Below are positions 1 through 13,713 of a stretch of 64,000 bases of DNA, in pieces. Position numbers and translations under genes: made by a program. The notes under the pieces were generated by a model, which did no database searches, was not told the origin of the DNA, and was given only the letters and a program-made list of their open reading frames with translations. The stretch's first letter is position 1. Each line of letters starts with the position of its first letter. The stretch comes from Megalopta genalis (lineage: Eukaryota > Arthropoda > Insecta > Hymenoptera > Halictidae). Location of the stretch: contig NW_027476470.1 in assembly GCF_051020955.1 (NCBI RefSeq), forward strand, positions 62,001 to 126,000, given 5' to 3'.

Positions 1-960
1 ATTTGTTACGCATGGATTCGAAGATCAGCCTTCTACTTAGCATTGATTTGATTCTAAATCATGTGTTTCGCATGGATTTGAAGCTAACTCGTTTGTTTCG
101 CATGCTGTTGAAGCTAAATCATGTATATCACAAGTATTTAAAGCTAAACCATTTGTATCGGATGGGATCGAAGATAAGCCTCCTACTTCGCATTGATTTG
201 AATCTGAATCATGTGTTTCGCATGGATTTGAAGCTAACTCGTTTGTTTCGAATGCAGTTGAAGCTGAATCATGTATATCACAAGTATTTGGATCTAAACT
301 ATTCGTTTCGCATGGATTCGAAGATAAGCCTTCCACTTCGCATTGATTTGAATATAAATCATGTGTTTCGCTTGGATTTGAAGCTAACTCGTTTGTTTCG
401 CATGCTGTTGAAGCTAACTCAAGTGGATCCCAAGTATTTGAAGCTAAACCATTTGCTTCGCATGGATTCGAAGATTAGCCTTCTACTTTGCATTGATTTG
501 ATGCTAAATCATGTGTTTCGCTTGGTTTTGAAGCTAACACGTTTTTTTCACATGCTGTTGAAGCTAAATCATGTATATCACAAGTATTTGAAGCTATATC
601 ATACGTTTCGCATGGATTCCAAGACAACCCTTCTAATTCGCATTGATTTGAAGCTAAATCATGTGTTTCGCATGGATTTGAAGCTAACTCGTTTGTTTCG
701 CATGCTGTTGAAGCTAAATCATGTATATCACAAATATTTGAAGCTAAACCATTTGTTACGCATGGATTCGAAGATCAGCCTTCTACTTAGCATTGATTTT
801 ATGCTAAATCATGTGTTTCGCATGGATTTGAAGCTAACTTGTTTGTTTCGCATGCTGTTGAAGCTAAATCATGTATATCACAAGTATTTGAAGCTAAACC
901 ATTTGTATCGGATGGGATCGAAGATAAGCCTGCTACTTCGCATTGATTTGAATCTGAATC

Positions 961-1004
961 ATGTGTTTCGCATGCTGTTGAATCTAAATCATATATATCA
1001 CAAG
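961..1004. repeat. A-to-C junction lacking monomer B (30-bp contraction)
   Basis: The A monomer ending at 974 is followed directly by a C monomer from 975 (CTGTTGAATC), so monomer B is absent and this unit is 120 bp. The same junction occurs near 23,054 and 40,110 in the related blocks. It is another in-register deletion inherited by duplicated segments. Confidence 0.85.
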
Positions 1005-1195
1005 TATTTGTAGCTAATCCATTTGTTTCGCATGGATTCGAAGATAAGCCTTCTACTTCGCATTGATTTTAATCTAAATCATGTGTTTCGCATGGATTTG
1101 AAGCTAACTCGTTTGTTTCGCATGCAGTGGAAGCTAAATCATGTATATCACAAGTATTTGCAGCTAACCCATTTGTTTTGCATGGATTCGAAGAT

Positions 1196-1206
1196 AACCC
1201 TATTTA
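1196..1206. repeat. Inherited 1-bp insertion in an E monomer
   Basis: The E monomer reads CCCTATTTACTTCGC, one base longer than the usual CCCTTCTACTTCGC form. This shifts any reading frame by one. It is present at the equivalent places near 23,730 and 40,338. It is therefore old and real, not a sequencing error, and it breaks continuity of the long frame in three blocks. Confidence 0.85.
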
Positions 1207-1620
1207 CTTCGCATTGATTTGAAGCTAAATCATGTGTTTCGCATGGATTTGAATCTAACTCGTACATTTCGCATGCTGTTGAAGCTAAATCATGTATATC
1301 ACAAGTATATGAAGCTGATCCATTTGTTTCGCATGGATTCGAAGATAAGCCTTCCACTTCGCATTGATTTGATGCTAAATCATGTGTTTCGCATGGATTT
1401 GAATCTAACTCGTTTGTTTCGCATGTTGTTGAAGCTAAATCATGTATATCACGAGTATTTGAAGCTATATCATTTGTTTCGCATGGATTCGAAGATAACC
1501 CTTCTAATTCGCATTGATTTGAGGCTAAATCATGTGTTTCGCTTGGATTTGAAGCTAACTCGTTTTTTTCGCTAGTAGTTGAAGCTTAATCATGCATATC
1601 ACAAGTATTTGAAGCTAAAC

Positions 1621-2218
1621 CATTTGGTTCGCATTTATTCGAAGCTAAGCCATCCACTTCGCATTGATTTGAGGCTAAATCATGTGTTTCGCTTGGTTTT
1701 GAAGCTAACTCGTTTTTTTCGCATGCAGTTGTAGCTAAATCATGTATATCACAAGTATTTGTAGCTAATCCATTTGTTTCGCATGGATTCGAAGATAAGC
1801 CTTCTACTTCGCATTGATTTTAATCTAAATCATGTGTTTCGCATGGATTTGAAGCTAACTCGTTTGTTTCGCATGCAGTCGAAGCTGAATCATGTATATC
1901 ACAAGTATTTGAAGCTAAACCATTTGGTTCGCATTTATTCGAAGCTAAGCCATCCACTTCGCATTGATTTGAGGCTAAATCATGTGTTTCGCTTGGTTTT
2001 GAAGCTAACTCGTTTTTTTCGCATGCAGTTGTAGCTAAATCATGTATATCACAAGTATTTGTAGCTAATCCATTTGTTTCGCATGGATTCGAAGATAAGC
2101 CTTCTACTTCGCATTGATTTTAATCTAAATCATGTGTTTCGCATGGATTTGAAGCTAACTCGTTTGTTTCGCATGCAGTCGAAGCTGAATCATGTATATC
2201 ACAAGTATTTGAAGCTAA
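1621..2218. repeat. 300-bp tandem duplication (two copies)
   Basis: Bases 1,621-1,920 are repeated, identical by eye, from 1,921 to about 2,218. Both begin at a D monomer reading CATTTGGTTCGCATTTATTC. The same doubled structure is present at 24,150 / 24,450 and at 40,757 / 41,057. Only one copy is found in the related block at 59,181. It is therefore a useful marker for the order of block duplications. Confidence 0.88.
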
Positions 2219-3182
2219 ACTATTCGTTTCGCATGGATTCGGAGATAAGCCTTCCACTTCGCATTGATTTGAATATAAATCATGTGTTTCGCTTGGATTT
2301 GAAGCTAACTCGTTTGTTTCGCATGCTGTTGAAGCTTATTCAAGTGGATCCCAAGTATTTGAAGCTAAACCATTTGCTTCGCATGGATTCGAAGATTAGC
2401 CTTCTACTTTGCATTGATTTGATGCTAAATCATGTGTTTCACATGGATTTGAAGCTAACTCGTTTGTTTCGCATGCTGTTGAAGCTAAATCATGTATATC
2501 ACAAGTATTTGAAGCTATATCATACGTTTCGCATAGATTCCAAGATAACCCTTCTAATTCGCATTGATTTGAATCAAAATCATGTGTTTCGCATGGATTT
2601 GAAGCTAACTCGTTTGTTTCGCATGCTGTTGAAGCTAAATCATGCATATCACAAGTATTTGAAGCTAAACCATTTGTTACGCATGGATTCGAAGATCAGC
2701 CTTCTACTTCGCATTGATTTGAAGCTAAATCATGTGTTTCGCATGGATTATAAGATAACTCGTTTGTTTCGCATGCAGTTGAAGCTGAATCATGTATATC
2801 ACAAGTATTTGAAGCTAAACTATTCGTTTCGCATGGATTCGAAGATAAGCATTCCTCTTCGCATTGATTTGATGCTAAATCATGTGTTTCGCATGGATTT
2901 GAAGCTAACTCGTTTGTTTCGCATGCTGTTGAAGCTAACTCAAGTGGATCACAAGTATTTGAAGCTAAACCATTTGTTACGCATGGATTCGATGATCAGC
3001 CTTCTACTTCGCATTGATTTGATGCTAAATCACGTGTTTCGAATGGATTTGAAGCTAACTCGTTTGTTTCGCATGCTGTTGAAGCTAAATCATGTACGTC
3101 ACATGTATTTGAAGCTAAACCATTTGTATCGCATGGAATCGAAGATAAGCCTCCTACTTCGCATTGATTTGAAGCTAATTCA

Positions 3183-4085
3183 TGTGTTCGCATGGATTTG
3201 AAGCTAACTTGTTTGATTCGCGAGCAGTTGAAGCTAAATCAAGTGTATCAAAAGTATTTGAAGCTAAACCATTTGCTTCGCATGGATACGAAGATCAGCC
3301 TTCTACTTCGCATTGATTTGAAGCTAAATCATGTGTTCCGCATGGATTTTAAGCTAACTCGTTTGTTTCTTATGCAGTTGAAGCTAAATCATGTATATCA
3401 CAAGTATTTGAAGCTAAACCATTTAATTCGCATGGATTCGAAGATAACCCTTCTACTTCGCATTGATTTTAATCTAAATCATGTGTTTCGCAATGATTTT
3501 AAGCTAACTCGTTTGTTTCGGATGCTGTTGAAGCTAAATCATGTATATCACAAGTATTTGAAGCTATATCATTTGTTTCGCATGGATTCGAAGATAACCC
3601 TTCTAATACGCATTGATTTGAGGCTAAATCATGTGTTTCGCTTGGATTTGAAGCTAACTCGTTTTTTTCGCTAGTAGTTGAAGCTAAATCATGCATATCA
3701 CAAGTATTTGAAGCTAAACCATTTGGTTCGCATTTATTCGAAGTAAGCCATCTACTTCGCATTGATTTGAGGCTAAATCATGTGTTTCGCTTGGTGTTGA
3801 AGCTAACACGTTTTTTTCGCATGCAGTTGTAGATAAATCATGTATATCACAAGTATTTGAAGCTAAACCATTTGCTTCGCATGGATACGAAGATCAGCCT
3901 TCTACTTCGCATTGATTTGAAGCTAAATCATGTGTTTCGCATGAATTGAAGCTAACTCGTTTGTTTCGCATGCTGTTGAAGCTAAATCATGTATATCACA
4001 AGTATTTGAAGCTATACCATTTGTTACGCATGGATTCGAAGCTAAGACTTCTACTTCGCATTGATTTGATGCTAAGTCATTTTGT
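3183..4085. repeat. Cluster of inherited 1-bp indels
   Basis: Four frame-changing differences from the 30-bp register lie here. There is a missing T at ~3,187 (GTGTTCGCATGG), a missing C at ~3,738 (CGAAGTAAGCC), a missing base at ~3,943 (CGCATGAATTGAAGC) and an extra T at ~4,080 (GTCATTTTGTTTCGC). The first recurs in at least seven other blocks, and the second recurs near 26,270, 29,270, 31,820, 38,260 and 61,148. The last two recur at ~42,870 and ~43,007. Any protein read through this interval changes frame several times. Confidence 0.82.
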
Positions 4086-4364
4086 TTCGCATGGATTTGA
4101 ATCTAACTCGTTTGTTTCGCATGCTGTTGAAGCTAAATCATGCATATGACAAGTATTTGAAGCTAAACCATTTGTTACGCATGGATTCGAAGATCAGCCT
4201 TCTACTTCGCATTGATTTGAAGCTAAATCATGTGTTTCGCATGGATTATAAGCTAACTCGTTTGTTTCGCATGCAGTTGAAGCTAAATCATGTATATCAC
4301 AAGTATTTGACGCTAAACCATTTGTTTCGCATGAATTCGAAGATAAACCTTCTACTTCGCATTG

Positions 4365-6610
4365 ATTTTAATCTAAATCATGTGTTTCGCATGGATTTGA
4401 AGCTAACTCGTTTGTTTCGCATGCAGTTGAAGCTGAATCATGTATATCACAAGTATTTGATGCTAAACTATTCGTTTCGCATGGATTCGAAGATAAGCCT
4501 TCCACATCGCATTGATTTGAAGCTAAATCATGTGTTCCGCATGGATTTTAAGCTAACTCGTTTGTTTCGCATGCAGTTGAAGCTGAATCATGTATATCAC
4601 AAGTATTTGAAGCTAAACTATTCGTTTCGCATGGATTCGAAGATAAGCCATCCACTTCGCATTGATTTGAAGATAAATCATGTGTTTCGCTTGGATTTGA
4701 ATATAATTCATTTGTTTCGCATGCTGTTGAAGCTAAATCATGTATATCACATGTATTTGAAGCTAAACCATTTGCTTCGCATGGATTCGAAGATCAGCCT
4801 TCTACTTCGCATTGATTTGATGCTAAATCATGTGTTTCGCATAGATTTGAAGCTAACTCGTTTGTTTCGCATGCTGTTGAAGCTGAATCATGTACATCAC
4901 AAGTATTTGAAGCTAAACTATTCGTTTCGCATGGATTCGAAGTTAACTCGTTTGTTTCGCATGCAGTTGAAGCTAAATCACGTATATCAGAAGTATTTGC
5001 AGCTAAACCATTTGTTTCGCATGGATACGAAGATAAGCCTTCTGCTTCGCATTGATTTGAAGTTAAATCATGTGTTTCGCATGGATTTGAATCTAACTCG
5101 TTTATTTCGCATGCTGTTGAAGCTGAATCATGTATATCACAAGTATTTGAAGCTAAACTATTCGTTTCGCATGGATTCGAAGATAAGAATTCTACTTCGT
5201 ATTGATTTTAATCTAAATCATGTGTTCCGCAATGATTTTAAGCTAACTCGTTTGTTTCGGATGCTGTTGAAGCTAAATCATGTATATCACAAGCATTTGA
5301 AGCTAAACCATTTGTTTCGCATGGATTCGAAGATAAGCCTGCTACTTCGCATTGATTTTAATCTAAATCATGTGTTTCGCATGGATTTGAAGCTAACTCG
5401 TTTGTTTCGCATGCAGTTGAAGCTGAATCATGTATATCACAAGTATTTGAAGCTAAACTATTCGTTTCGCATGGATTCGAAGATAAGCCATCCACTTCGC
5501 ATTGATTTGAAGATAAATCATGTGTTTCGCTTGGATTTGAATATAACTCATTTGTTTCGCATGCTGTTGAAGCTAAATCATGTATATCACATGTATTTGA
5601 AGCTAAACCATTTGCTTCGCATGGATTCGAAGATCAGCCTTCTACTTCGCATTGATTTGATGCTAAATCATGTGTTTCGCATAGATTTGAAGCTAACTCG
5701 TTTGTTTCGCATGCTGTTGAAGCTGAATCATGTACATCACAAGTATTTGAAGCTAAACTATTCGTTTCGCATGGATTCGAAGTTAACTCGTTTGTTTCGC
5801 ATGCAGTTGAAGCTAAATCACGTATATCAGAAGTATTTGCAGCTAAACCATTTGTTTCGCATGGATACGAAGATAAGCCTTCTACTTCGTATTGATTTGA
5901 AGCTAAATCATGTATTTCGCATGGATTTGAATCTAACTCGTTTGTTTCGCATGCTGTTGAAGCTAAATCATGTATATCGCAAGTATTTGAAGCTAAACCA
6001 TTTGCTTCGCATGGATTCGAAGATCAGCCTTCTACTTCGCATTGATTTGATGCTAAATCATGTGTTTCGCATGGATTTGAAGCTTACTCGTTTGTTTCGC
6101 ATGCTGTTGAAGCTAAATCATGTATATCACAAGTATTTGAAGCTAAACCATTTGTTTCGCATGGATACGAAGATAACCCTTCTACTTCGCATTGATTTGA
6201 AGCTAAATCATGTGTTTTGCATGGATTATAAGCTAACTCGTTTGTTTCGCATGCAGTTGAAGCTAAATCGTGTATATCACAAGTATATGAAGCTGATCCA
6301 TTTGTTTCGCATGGATTCGAAGATAAGCCTTCTACTTCGCATTGATTTTAATCTAAGTCATGTGTTTCGCTTGGATTTGAAGCTAACTCGTTTGTTTCGC
6401 ATGCAGTTGAAGCTGAATCATGTATATCACAATTATTTGAAGCTAAACTATTCGTTTCACGTGGATTCAAAGATAAGCCTTCTACTTCGCATTGATTTGA
6501 AGCTATGTCATGTGTTTTGCATGGATTATAAGCTAACTCGTTTGTTTCGCATGCAGTTGAAGCTAAATCGTGTATATCACAAGTATATGAAGCTGATCCA
6601 TTTGTTTTGC
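4365..6610. repeat. 2.2-kb segment duplicated 3,330 bp downstream
   Basis: From about 4,365 to 6,610 the sequence matches 7,695-9,940 at a constant offset of 3,330 bp (for example TCCACATCGC at 4,501 and 7,831, and TCTGCTTCGC at 5,041 and 8,371). Within it a shorter similarity occurs between ~4,560-5,030 and ~5,400-5,870. The 1,500-bp tandem that follows downstream grew from the end of the second copy. Confidence 0.85.
4934..4963. repeat. Hybrid E/B monomer (60-bp contraction)
   Basis: This monomer starts as type E (GATTCGAAG) and ends as type B (TTAACTCGTTTGTTTCGC). It removes 60 bp, so the local unit has three monomers rather than five. The same hybrid is found at 5,774, 8,264, 9,104, 42,571, 43,861, 44,701, 48,691, 49,531 and 62,339. 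It is a single ancestral recombination product spread by later block duplications. The break lies inside the shared core, as expected for homologous misalignment by two monomers. Confidence 0.88.
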
Positions 6611-7694
6611 ATGGATTCGAAGATAAGTCTTCTACTTCGCATTGATTTGATGCTAAATCATGTGTTTCGCATGGATTTGAAGCTTACTCGTTTGTTTCGC
6701 ATGCTGTTGAAGCTAAATCATGTATATCACAAGTATTTGAAGCTAAACCATTTGTTTCGCATGGATACGGAGATAACCCTTCTACTTCGCATTGATTTGA
6801 AGCTAAATCATGTGTTTCGCATGGATTATATGCTAACTCGTTTGTTTCGCATGCAGTTGAAGCTAAATCGTGTATATCACAAGTATTTGAAGCTAAACCA
6901 TTTATTTGGCATGGATTCGAAGATAATCCTTCTACTTCGCATTGATTTGAAGCTAAATCAAGTGTATCGCTAGGATTTGAATCTAACTCGTACATTTCGC
7001 ATGCTGTTGAAGCTAAATCATATATATCACAAGTATTTGAAGCTAAACCATTTGTTTCGCATTTATTCGAAGCTAAGCCTTCTACTTCGCATTGATTTGA
7101 GGCTAAATCATGTGTTTCGCTTGGTTTTGAAGCTAACTCGTTTTTTTCGCATGCAGTTGTAGCTAAATCATGTATATCACAAGTATTTGAAGCTAAACCA
7201 TTTGTTTCGCATGGATTCGAAGATAAGCCTTCTACTTCGCATTGATTTTAATCTAAATCATGTGTTTCGCATGGATTTGAAGCTAACTCGTTTGTTTCGC
7301 ATGCAGTTGAAGCTGAATCATGTATATCACAAGTATTTGAAGCTAAACCATTCGTTTCGCATGGATTCGAAGATAAGCCTTCCACTTCGCATTGATTTGA
7401 AGATAAATCATGTGTTTCGCTTGGATTTGAACATAACTCCTTTGTTTCGCATGCTGTTGAAGCTAAATCATGTATATCACAAGTATTTGAAGCTAAACCA
7501 TTCGCTTCGCATGGATTCGAAGATCAGCCTTCTACATCGCATTGATTTGATGCTAAATCATGTGTTTTGCATGGATTTGAAGCTAACTCGTTTGTTTCGC
7601 ATGCTGTTGAAGCTAAATCATGTATATCACAAGTATTTGAAGCTATATCATACGTTTCGCATGGATTCCAAGATCAGCCTTCTACTTCGCATTA

Positions 7695-9940
7695 ATTTTA
7701 ATCTAAATCATGTGTTTCGCATGGATTTGAAGCTAACTCGTTTGTTTCGCATGCAGTTGAAGCTGAATCATGTATATCACAAGTATTTGATGCTAAACTA
7801 TTCGTTTCGCATGGATTCGAAGATAAGCCTTCCACATCGCATTGATTTGAAGCTAAATCATGTGTTCCGCATGGATTTTAAGCTAACTCGTTTGTTTCGC
7901 ATGCAGTTGAAGCTGAATCATGTATATCACAAGTATTTGAAGCTAAACTATTCGTTTCGCATGGATTCGAAGATAAGCCATCCACTTCGCATTGATTTGA
8001 AGATAAATCATGTGTTTCGCTTGGATTTGAATATAATTCATTTGTTTCGCATGCTGTTGAAGCTAAATCATGTATATCACATGTATTTGAAGCTAAACCA
8101 TTTGCTTCGCATGGATTCGAAGATCAGCCTTCTACTTCGCATTGATTTGATGCTAAATCATGTGTTTCGCATAGATTTGAAGCTAACTCGTTTGTTTCGC
8201 ATGCTGTTGAAGCTGAATCATGTACATCACAAGTATTTGAAGCTAAACTATTCGTTTCGCATGGATTCGAAGTTAACTCGTTTGTTTCGCATGCAGTTGA
8301 AGCTAAATCACGTATATCAGAAGTATTTGCAGCTAAACCATTTGTTTCGCATGGATACGAAGATAAGCCTTCTGCTTCGCATTGATTTGAAGTTAAATCA
8401 TGTGTTTCGCATGGATTTGAATCTAACTCGTTTATTTCGCATGCTGTTGAAGCTGAATCATGTATATCACAAGTATTTGAAGCTAAACTATTCGTTTCGC
8501 ATGGATTCGAAGATAAGAATTCTACTTCGTATTGATTTTAATCTAAATCATGTGTTCCGCAATGATTTTAAGCTAACTCGTTTGTTTCGGATGCTGTTGA
8601 AGCTAAATCATGTATATCACAAGCATTTGAAGCTAAACCATTTGTTTCGCATGGATTCGAAGATAAGCCTGCTACTTCGCATTGATTTTAATCTAAATCA
8701 TGTGTTTCGCATGGATTTGAAGCTAACTCGTTTGTTTCGCATGCAGTTGAAGCTGAATCATGTATATCACAAGTATTTGAAGCTAAACTATTCGTTTCGC
8801 ATGGATTCGAAGATAAGCCATCCACTTCGCATTGATTTGAAGATAAATCATGTGTTTCGCTTGGATTTGAATATAACTCATTTGTTTCGCATGCTGTTGA
8901 AGCTAAATCATGTATATCACATGTATTTGAAGCTAAACCATTTGCTTCGCATGGATTCGAAGATCAGCCTTCTACTTCGCATTGATTTGATGCTAAATCA
9001 TGTGTTTCGCATAGATTTGAAGCTAACTCGTTTGTTTCGCATGCTGTTGAAGCTGAATCATGTACATCACAAGTATTTGAAGCTAAACTATTCGTTTCGC
9101 ATGGATTCGAAGTTAACTCGTTTGTTTCGCATGCAGTTGAAGCTAAATCACGTATATCAGAAGTATTTGCAGCTCAACCATTTGTTTCGCATGGATACGA
9201 AGATAAGCCTTCTACTTCGCATTGATTTGAAGCTAAATCATGTATTTCGCATGGATTTGAATCTAACTCGTTTGTTCCGCATGCTGTTGAAGCTAAATCA
9301 TGTATATCGCAAGTATTTGAAGCTAAACCATTTGCTTCGCATGGATTCGAAGATCAGCCTTCTACTTCGCATTGATTTGATGCTAAATCATGTGTTTCGC
9401 ATGGATTTGAAGCTTACTCGTTTGTTTCGCATGCTGTTGAAGCTAAATCATGTATATTACAAGTATTTGAAGCTAAACCATTTGTTTCGCATGGATACGA
9501 AGATAACCCTTCTACTTCGCATTAATTTGAAGCTAAATCATGTGTTTTGCATGGATTATAAGCTAACTCGTTTGTTTCGCATGCAGTTGAAGCTAAATCG
9601 TGTATATCACAAGTATATGAAGCTGATCCATTTGTTTCGCATGGATTCTAAGATAAGCCTTCTACTTCGCATTGATTTTAATCTAAGTCATGTGTTTCGC
9701 ATGGATTTGAAGCTAACTCGTTCGTTTCGCATGCAGTTGAAGCTGAATCATGTATATCACAATTATTTGAAGCTAAACTATTCGTTTCACGTGGATTCAA
9801 AGATAAGCCTTCTACTTCGCATTGATTTGAAGCTAAGTCATGTGTTTTGCATGGATTATAAGCTAACTCGTTTGTTTCGCATGCAGTTTAAGCTAAATCG
9901 TGTATATCACAAGTATATGAAGCTGATCCATTTGTTTTGC
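7695..9940. repeat. Second copy of the 2.2-kb segment
   Basis: This is the direct repeat of 4,365-6,610. It differs by scattered substitutions, for example AGCTCAACC near 9,171 where the first copy has AGCTAAACC. At its end it loses one 150-bp unit relative to the first copy (around 6,601-6,750). It then continues into the 1,500-bp tandem. Confidence 0.83.
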
Positions 9941-12900
9941 ATGGATACGGAGATAACCCTTCTACTTCGCATTGATTTGAAGCTAAATCATGTGTTTCGC
10001 ATGGATTATATGCTAACTCGTTTGTTTCGCATGCAGTTGAAGCTAAATCGTGTATATCACAAGTATTTGAAGCTAAACCATTTATTTGGCATGGATTCGA
10101 AGATAATCCTTCTACTTCGCATTGATTTGAAGCTAAATCAAGTGTATCGCTACGATTTGAATCTAACTCGTACATTTCGCATGCTGTTGAAGCTAAATCA
10201 TATATATCACAAGTATTTGAAGCTAAACCATTTGTTTCGCATTTATTCGAAGCTAAGCCTTCTACTTCGCATTGATTTTAATCTAAATCATGTGTTTCGC
10301 ATGGATTTGAAGCTAACTCGTTTGTTTCGCATGCAGTTGAAGCTGAATCATGTATATCACAAGTATTTGAAGCTAAACCATTCGTTTCGCATGGATTCGA
10401 AGATAAGCCTTCCACTTCGCATTGATTTGAAGATAAATCATGTGTTTCGCTTGGATTTGAACATAACTCCTTTGTTTCGCATGCTGTTGAAGCTAAATCA
10501 TGTATATCACAAGTATTTGAAGCTAAACCATTCGCTTCGCATGGATTCGAAGATCAGCCTTCTACATCGCATTGATTTGATGCTAAATCATGTGTTTTGC
10601 ATGGATTTGAAGCTAACTCGTTTGTTTCGCATGCTGTTGAAGCTAAATCATGTATATCACAAGTATTTGAAGCTATATCATACGTTTCGCATGGATTCCA
10701 AGATAACCCTTCTACTTCGCATTGATTTGAAGCTAAATCATGTGTTTCGCATGGATTTGAATCTAACTCGTACATTTCGCATGCTGTTGAAGCTAAATCA
10801 TGTATATCGCAAGTATTTGAAGCTAAACCATTTGCTTCGCATGGATTCGAAGATCAGCCTTCTACTTCGCATTGATTTGATGCTAAATCATGTGTTTCGC
10901 ATGGATTTGAAGCTTACTCGTTTGTTTCGCATGCTGTTGAAGCTAAATCATGTATATTACAAGTATTTGAAGCTAAACCATTTGTTTCGCATGGATACGA
11001 AGATAACCCTTCTACTTCGCATTAATTTGAAGCTAAATCATGTGTTTTGCATGGATTATAAGCTAACTCGTTTGTTTCGCATGCAGTTGAAGCTAAATCG
11101 TGTATATCACAAGTATATGAAGCTGATCCATTTGTTTCGCATGGATTCTAAGATAAGCCTTCTACTTCGCATTGATTTTAATCTAAGTCATGTGTTTCGC
11201 ATGGATTTGAAGCTAACTCGTTTGTTTCGCATGCAGTTGAAGCTGAATCATGTATATCACAATTATTTGAAGCTAAACTATTCGTTTCACGTGGATTCAA
11301 AGATAAGCCTTCTACTTCGCATTGATTTGAAGCTAAGTCATGTGTTTTGCATGGATTATAAGCTAACTCGTTTGTTTCGCATGCAGTTTAAGCTAAATCG
11401 TGTATATCACAAGTATATGAAGCTGATCCATTTGTTTTGCATGGATACGGAGATAACCCTTCTACTTCGCATTGATTTGAAGCTAAATCATGTGTTTCGC
11501 ATGGATTATATGCTAACTCGTTTGTTTCGCATGCAGTTGAAGCTAAATCGTGTATATCACAAGTATTTGAAGCTAAACCATTTATTTGGCATGGATTCGA
11601 AGATAATCCTTCTACTTCGCATTGATTTGAAGCTAAATCAAGTGTATCGCTACGATTTGAATCTAACTCGTACATTTCGCATGCTGTTGAAGCTAAATCA
11701 TATATATCACAAGTATTTGAAGCTAAACCATTTGTTTCGCATTTATTCGAAGCTAAGCCTTCTACTTCGCATTGATTTTAATCTAAATCATGTGTTTCGC
11801 ATGGATTTGAAGCTAACTCGTTTGTTTCGCATGCAGTTGAAGCTGAATCATGTATATCACAAGTATTTGAAGCTAAACCATTCGTTTCGCATGGATTCGA
11901 AGATAAGCCTTCCACTTCGCATTGATTTGAAGATAAATCATGTGTTTCGCTTGGATTTGAACATAACTCCTTTGTTTCGCATGCTGTTGAAGCTAAATCA
12001 TGTATATCACAAGTATTTGAAGCTAAACCATTCGCTTCGCATGGATTCGAAGATCAGCCTTCTACATCGCATTGATTTGATGCTAAATCATGTGTTTTGC
12101 ATGGATTTGAAGCTAACTCGTTTGTTTCGCATGCTGTTGAAGCTAAATCATGTATATCACAAGTATTTGAAGCTATATCATACGTTTCGCATGGATTCCA
12201 AGATAACCCTTCTACTTCGCATTGATTTGAAGCTAAATCATGTGTTTCGCATGGATTTGAATCTAACTCGTACATTTCGCATGCTGTTGAAGCTAAATCA
12301 TGTATATCGCAAGTATTTGAAGCTAAACCATTTGCTTCGCATGGATTCGAAGATCAGCCTTCTACTTCGCATTGATTTGATGCTAAATCATGTGTTTCGC
12401 ATGGATTTGAAGCTTACTCGTTTGTTTCGCATGCTGTTGAAGCTAAATCATGTATATTACAAGTATTTGAAGCTAAACCATTTGTTTCGCATGGATACGA
12501 AGATAACCCTTCTACTTCGCATTAATTTGAAGCTAAATCATGTGTTTTGCATGGATTATAAGCTAACTCGTTTGTTTCGCATGCAGTTGAAGCTAAATCG
12601 TGTATATCACAAGTATATGAAGCTGATCCATTTGTTTCGCATGGATTCTAAGATAAGCCTTCTACTTCGCATTGATTTTAATCTAAGTCATGTGTTTCGC
12701 ATGGATTTGAAGCTAACTCGTTTGTTTCGCATGCAGTTGAAGCTGAATCATGTATATCACAATTATTTGAAGCTAAACTATTCGTTTCACGTGGATTCAA
12801 AGATAAGCCTTCTACTTCGCATTGATTTGAAGCTAAGTCATGTGTTTTGCATGGATTATAAGCTAACTCGTTTGTTTCGCATGCAGTTTAAGCTAAATCG

Positions 12901-13713
12901 TGTATATCACAAGTATATGAAGCTGATCCATTTGTTTTGCATGGATACGGAGATAACCCTTCTACTTCGCATTGATTTGAAGCTAAATCATGTGTTTCGC
13001 ATGGATTATATGCTAACTCGTTTGTTTCGCATGCAGTTGAAGCTAAATCGTGTATATCACAAGTATTTGAAGCTAAACCATTTATTTGGCATGGATTCGA
13101 AGATAATCCTTCTACTTCGCATTGATTTGAAGCTAAATCAAGTGTATCGCTACGATTTGAATCTAACTCGTACATTTCGCATGCTGTTGAAGCTAAATCA
13201 TATATATCACAAGTATTTGAAGCTAAACCATTTGTTTCGCATTTATTCGAAGCTAAGCCTTCTACTTCGCATTGATTTTAATCTAAATCATGTGTTTCGC
13301 ATGGATTTGAAGCTAACTCGTTTGTTTCGCATGCAGTTGAAGCTGAATCATGTATATCACAAGTATTTGAAGCTAAACCATTCGTTTCGCATGGATTCGA
13401 AGATAAGCCTTCCACTTCGCATTGATTTGAAGATAAATCATGTGTTTCGCTTGGATTTGAACATAACTCCTTTGTTTCGCATGCTGTTGAAGCTAAATCA
13501 TGTATATCACAAGTATTTGAAGCTAAACCATTCGCTTCGCATGGATTCGAAGATCAGCCTTCTACATCGCATTGATTTGATGCTAAATCATGTGTTTTGC
13601 ATGGATTTGAAGCTAACTCGTTTGTTTCGCATGCTGTTGAAGCTAAATCATGTATATCACAAGTATTTGAAGCTATATCATACGTTTCGCATGGATTCCA
13701 AGATAACCCTTCT
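9301..13713. repeat. 1,500-bp higher-order tandem, left arm (2.9 copies)
   Basis: Units start at 9,301, 10,801 and 12,301. The third is cut at about 13,713, where the sequence switches to another block. The units look almost identical: the only difference I noticed is TTCGTTTCGC at 9,721 against TTTGTTTCGC at 11,221 and 12,721. Diagnostic variants repeat every 1,500 bp, such as TATATTACAAG near 9,462, 10,962 and 12,462. Ten 150-bp units make one copy. The near-zero divergence marks this as one of the youngest amplifications in the window. Confidence 0.92.

Noticed and set aside
1196..1206. Programmed frameshift site
   Set aside because: The extra base is a simple 1-bp insertion shared by duplicated blocks, with no slippery sequence and no downstream frame that makes a recognisable protein.
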